Assembly: GCA_021823085.1 (NCBI GenBank)
Contig: JAKAPG010000087.1
Coordinates: forward strand, 1-6,958
Reading direction: 5' to 3'
DNA: 6,958 bases
Source of the DNA: Thermoplasmata archaeon
GTDB taxonomy: Archaea > Thermoplasmatota > Thermoplasmata > Lutacidiplasmatales > UBA184
Shown here: positions 5,013 through 6,958 of the stretch, piece after piece
How positions within the stretch are numbered: the stretch's first letter is position 1
Layout: every line of letters begins with the position of its first letter
Notes under the pieces: generated by a model
The model's input: only the letters and a program-made list of their open reading frames with translations
What the model was told of the DNA's origin: nothing
Databases searched by the model: none
Translations under genes and position numbers: made by a program

Positions 5013-5839
5013 GCACGCTCCTCCCCGAGGCGTTCGCGCAGGGTCTCGATCGCGGCGTGGCTGAAGAGGGTGAGGCGACCCGGATCTCCTCCCGGGGCGA
5101 GGTGCTCGGTATCGAGGCGGTGCGCCGTGACGACCTCCACCCCCGGGAGGTTACGGAACCCCCGCGCCCGGCGGGGCGCGCTGGTGACGACGAGGACTCC
5201 GCGAGGGGTGCGGCGCATGCGGTTCCGGCGCTTGCCTCGTCCGGCGCGCACGTGCGTTCCGTCATGAGCCCGCTCGACGTCGGACCACAGCTCGAGCCGT
5301 TCGAGGAGATCGCGCGCTTCGCGGCTCGTTTCGATCTTCTCTACCCCATCGGCGACGACGATCGGCAAGCGCGCTTCCTCGGGGAGACGATGGCCCCGGG
5401 CACGAGCGAGCGGCACGACGCGGGTCGCGGCGAGGGCGCTCGCGAAGGCGAGCCGCCGCTCCTTGGTGTTGATCTTCTTCGTCCAGATCCGCTCGACCTT
5501 CGGCGGGTGCGCCGCTCGGCCACCAACGGTGTTCGGCGCTTGAGCGCCGGTCATGGAATCCATCAGGCGTGGCGTACGCGCGACCCCGCGGCCCTTCCCG
5601 GACCACTCGACCGAGTGGCGGAGACCCGCGGTCGGGCTCGCGCCGTAGGGTTGCCGTCGGTGCGATCGCGTCGCATCGACCGCCTTGCGGATGAGGTCCG
5701 GGCGCACCGTCGAGGAGAAGGCGAGCGGCAGCGCGACCGTGCCGTGTTCCTTTCCCTGAAGGTCGACCACGCGGGCCCGGTGGTGCGGGGAGTGGTGCTC
5801 GGCCGGCGCGGGGAGCGCCGCATCGGGATCCGCGACCAT
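5009..5839 (-). CDS. rpl4: 50S ribosomal protein L4 (archaeal uL4, L1e family)
   Basis: L4 binds 23S rRNA and extends a long loop that, with L22, lines the polypeptide exit tunnel. The product has 276 residues, slightly longer than typical archaeal L4. The family signature is seen in RPDLIRKAV (residues 46-54), RRQPYGASPTAGLRHS (residues 61-76) and GKGRGVARTPR (residues 81-91), the tunnel-loop region. The C-terminal part carries NLPGVEVVT (residues 230-238) and LAPGGDPGRLT (residues 247-257), both typical. The first 22 residues (with EHHSPHHRAR) are not family-like. A GTG at codon 24, directly before VDLQGK, is a possible alternative start. The ATG at 5839 is preferred because an AGGA purine stretch lies just upstream and overlaps the L3 stop. 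The stop overlaps the L23 start as ATGA. Confidence 0.95.
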   Translation of the reverse strand: MVADPDAALPAPAEHHSPHHRARVVDLQGKEHGTVALPLAFSSTVRPDLIRKAVDATRSHRRQPYGASPTAGLRHSVEWSGKGRGVARTPRLMDSMTGAQAPNTVGGRAAHPPKVERIWTKKINTKERRLAFASALAATRVVPLARARGHRLPEEARLPIVVADGVEKIETSREARDLLERLELWSDVERAHDGTHVRAGRGKRRNRMRRTPRGVLVVTSAPRRARGFRNLPGVEVVTAHRLDTEHLAPGGDPGRLTLFSHAAIETLRERLGEERA

Positions 5840-5843
5840 CGTC

Positions 5844-6848
5844 CTATCCGCCCTGCTTGGAGTGGAGACTGTAGTAGCGCAGGTCGACGTTCTCGACCGA
5901 CGACACCCGCGGGCGGATTGGGGCGCGGAAGCGCAGCAGTCGCTTGGCCGGACCGGGGAGCGAGCCGTGCAGTACGATGCAGGGGCTGCGCACCTCGCCG
6001 TAGTGGGGGAAGCCGCCGGCGGGGGTCACGGGGTCGGCGCGGGGGTCCTTGACCACTTTGAGAACTCGCATATTGAATTGGGTTCGGCGATGGTAACCGG
6101 TCTGACCGGCCTGGGGGATCCGATAGGTCACGAAGCTCGGATTGTGGGGCCCGAGCGTTCCGATCATGCGACGATGCTTGCTGTTCTTGCGCGGCTGGAG
6201 TTTGACGCCCCAGCGCTGGATGTGACCCTGGAACCCGAACCCCTTGGTGACGCCAAGGACATCCAGGAACTCTCCTTCCTTCGTCAGTTCGTCGACCCGA
6301 AGTTCCTGGCCGAGGAGCTGGAGGGCGTGGGCGCGGCGCTCTTCGAACTTCTCGCCACCGACCCGCACCTCGAATACATTCGGGCTCTTCGAGGGAACCC
6401 CGGTCACGAGGGACGGTTGCGTGTGAACGATGACACGGACCTCCGAGGCGTGGGTCGAACCGAACTCCGCGAGCTCCTCCGGGGAGCTCGCCGGATGGGG
6501 AGGGATCCGCCGTGCGAGCTCCGGAGAACCGTTCGCCCCCCAGACCTCGTTGGCGATGCGCAACCCGTAGGGACCCTGGTCATACAGGCGCGCGCCCACG
6601 ACGCGCAAGGGAGGCACTTCGACGACCGTGACCGGCACTGCGAGCTCCTGCCCGGCGGTAGTGGAGCGCTTTCGATAATCGACGATGAAGGCATGGCTCA
6701 TCCCGACCTTGTATCCCGCGAATCCCTCGAGCATCGGGGTCTTGGGGTTCGCCGAGGGATAGGATCGGACGCGGGGCACGGGCCGGGCGGCCCGGACGCG
6801 GGGAGAATAGGCGAGAGACCCTCGCCTTGGTCGATGCCGTCGCGCCAT
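5844..6848 (-). CDS. rpl3: 50S ribosomal protein L3 (archaeal uL3)
   Basis: L3 is an early-assembling large-subunit protein whose globular part sits on 23S rRNA domain VI while a central finger reaches towards the peptidyl transferase centre. The product has 334 residues, normal for archaeal L3. The N-terminus (RPRRGSLAY, residues 6-14) and GFAGYKVGMSH (residues 42-52) are family hallmarks. VTKGFGFQGHIQRWGVK (residues 200-216) and the PQAGQTGYHRRT block (residues 245-256) mark the central extension. One oddity is that the finger tip reads GPHNP (residues 233-237), with His235 where Haloarcula and yeast L3 have Trp. The ATG at 6848 is chosen because the family's basic N-terminus begins there. 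L3 is the first gene of the cluster, preceded by a TATA-like box, and its stop TAG is 4 bases from the start of L4. Confidence 0.97.
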   Translation of the reverse strand: MARRHRPRRGSLAYSPRVRAARPVPRVRSYPSANPKTPMLEGFAGYKVGMSHAFIVDYRKRSTTAGQELAVPVTVVEVPPLRVVGARLYDQGPYGLRIANEVWGANGSPELARRIPPHPASSPEELAEFGSTHASEVRVIVHTQPSLVTGVPSKSPNVFEVRVGGEKFEERRAHALQLLGQELRVDELTKEGEFLDVLGVTKGFGFQGHIQRWGVKLQPRKNSKHRRMIGTLGPHNPSFVTYRIPQAGQTGYHRRTQFNMRVLKVVKDPRADPVTPAGGFPHYGEVRSPCIVLHGSLPGPAKRLLRFRAPIRPRVSSVENVDLRYYSLHSKQGG

Positions 6849-6866
6849 GGGTCGATGAGGGGTCCT

Positions 6867-6872
6867 ACCTCC
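6867..6872 (-). promoter_or_regulatory. Shine-Dalgarno-like GGAGGT in the L3 leader, unusually distant
   Basis: The minus strand reads GGAGGT, a perfect anti-16S match, but it ends 18 bases before the ATG of L3, about twice the spacing seen elsewhere in this operon. No in-frame ATG, GTG or TTG lies between it and 6848. The L3 N-terminus encoded from 6848 matches the family well, so the start itself is not in doubt. The site may work poorly, may be brought closer by leader folding, or may be fortuitous. Confidence 0.4.
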
Positions 6873-6898
6873 AGTGGGGGCCGGGGAAAAGGGTGCCC

Positions 6899-6906
6899 TA
6901 TTTAAT
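6899..6906 (-). promoter_or_regulatory. TATA-like box A upstream of the L3-led operon
   Basis: On the minus strand this reads ATTAAATA, close to the archaeal TATA (box A) consensus, and it is a conspicuous AT-rich island in otherwise GC-rich sequence. It lies about 50 bases upstream of the L3 start. With the usual spacing of roughly 25 bases, transcription would begin near 6875-6878, giving a leader of about 30 bases. The bases just upstream (CCCAGAC) are only a weak match to a BRE. It is the only good promoter candidate seen for the cluster. The function is inferred from sequence and position. Confidence 0.6.
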
Positions 6907-6958
6907 GTCTGGGTGAGTTAGCGCGTCGCTCCGAGAGAAACCGGCCGAGACTGTGCGA
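6907..6958. other. Upstream flank with no recognisable gene
   Basis: This is 52 bases beyond the TATA-like box. Reading either strand gives only very short open stretches. A minus-strand frame ends in TAA at about 6918-6920, which could be the tail of a preceding gene, but too little is present to say. Confidence 0.3.

Noticed and set aside
4750..5265. Upstream in-frame extension of L2
   Set aside because: The region encodes L23 and the end of L4 in other frames, and MGKRIISRRRG at 4749 is the expected archaeal L2 N-terminus.
5057..6052. Plus-strand frame of 331 codons antisense to L4 and the end of L3
   Set aside because: It spans two real genes on the other strand, has low-complexity Arg/Gly/Ala content and no recognisable domain.
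5862..6905. Long plus-strand reading frame (347 codons) antisense to L3
   Set aside because: It mirrors L3 over its whole length, resembles no family I know, and long antisense frames are expected in GC-rich genes with biased third positions.
1..6958. CRISPR arrays, insertion sequences, integrase sites, toxin-antitoxin or defence genes
   Set aside because: No spaced repeats, transposase-like frames or foreign-looking base composition were seen; every part of the window except its edges is ribosomal operon.

Overview
The window holds one continuous archaeal ribosomal-protein cluster, entirely on the minus strand. It corresponds to the archaeal/eukaryotic version of the S10-spc operon. In transcription order (from high to low coordinates) the genes are L3, L4, L23, L2, S19, L22, S3, L29, the RNase P protein Rnp1 (Rpp29/Pop4 family), S17, L14, L24 and the first 124 codons of S4e, which runs off the left edge. 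Gene order, the presence of S4e and Rnp1, and the archaeal-type sequences of L3, L2, S17 and L24 identify an archaeon. The base composition is clearly GC-rich. The single-gene similarities look euryarchaeal, and I lean towards a high-GC Thermoplasmatota-like lineage, but that placement is an impression from memory and not a computed result.

Region by region. Positions 6907-6958 are upstream sequence with no gene I recognise. Positions 6849-6906 form the leader, with a TATA-like box at 6899-6906 that probably drives the whole cluster. Positions 6848-5844 encode L3, 5839-5009 L4, 5012-4749 L23, 4749-4018 L2, 4013-3588 S19, 3571-3113 L22, 3116-2421 S3, 2424-2194 L29, 2174-1842 Rnp1, 1845-1423 S17, 1426-1028 L14, 1011-370 L24 and 373-1 S4e (partial). 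No gap inside the cluster exceeds 19 bases, and no stretch of 300 bases lacks a gene. I see no tRNA, rRNA, mobile element or CRISPR array.

The products work together in building and maintaining the translation machinery. L2, L3, L4, L14, L22, L23, L24 and L29 go to the large subunit, and S3, S4e, S17 and S19 to the small subunit. Rnp1 joins the RNase P RNA that trims tRNA 5' ends. The genes are packed so that translation is probably coupled: seven of the twelve junctions overlap by 1-4 bases, and at an eighth the Shine-Dalgarno sequence of L24 contains part of the L14 stop codon.

I did not find a new kind of biological system; this is a core housekeeping operon. The details worth a second look are within it. 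A 13-bp all-GC stem holds the L29 stop codon in its loop, just before the GTG start of rnp1. A perfect 13-bp inverted repeat buries the Shine-Dalgarno sequence of S4e. L24 has a tail of about 90 residues that is acidic and rich in Ala/Pro. L3 has His where the tip Trp of its central finger is usually found. The start codons of S3, Rnp1 and S4e are TTG, GTG and GTG.
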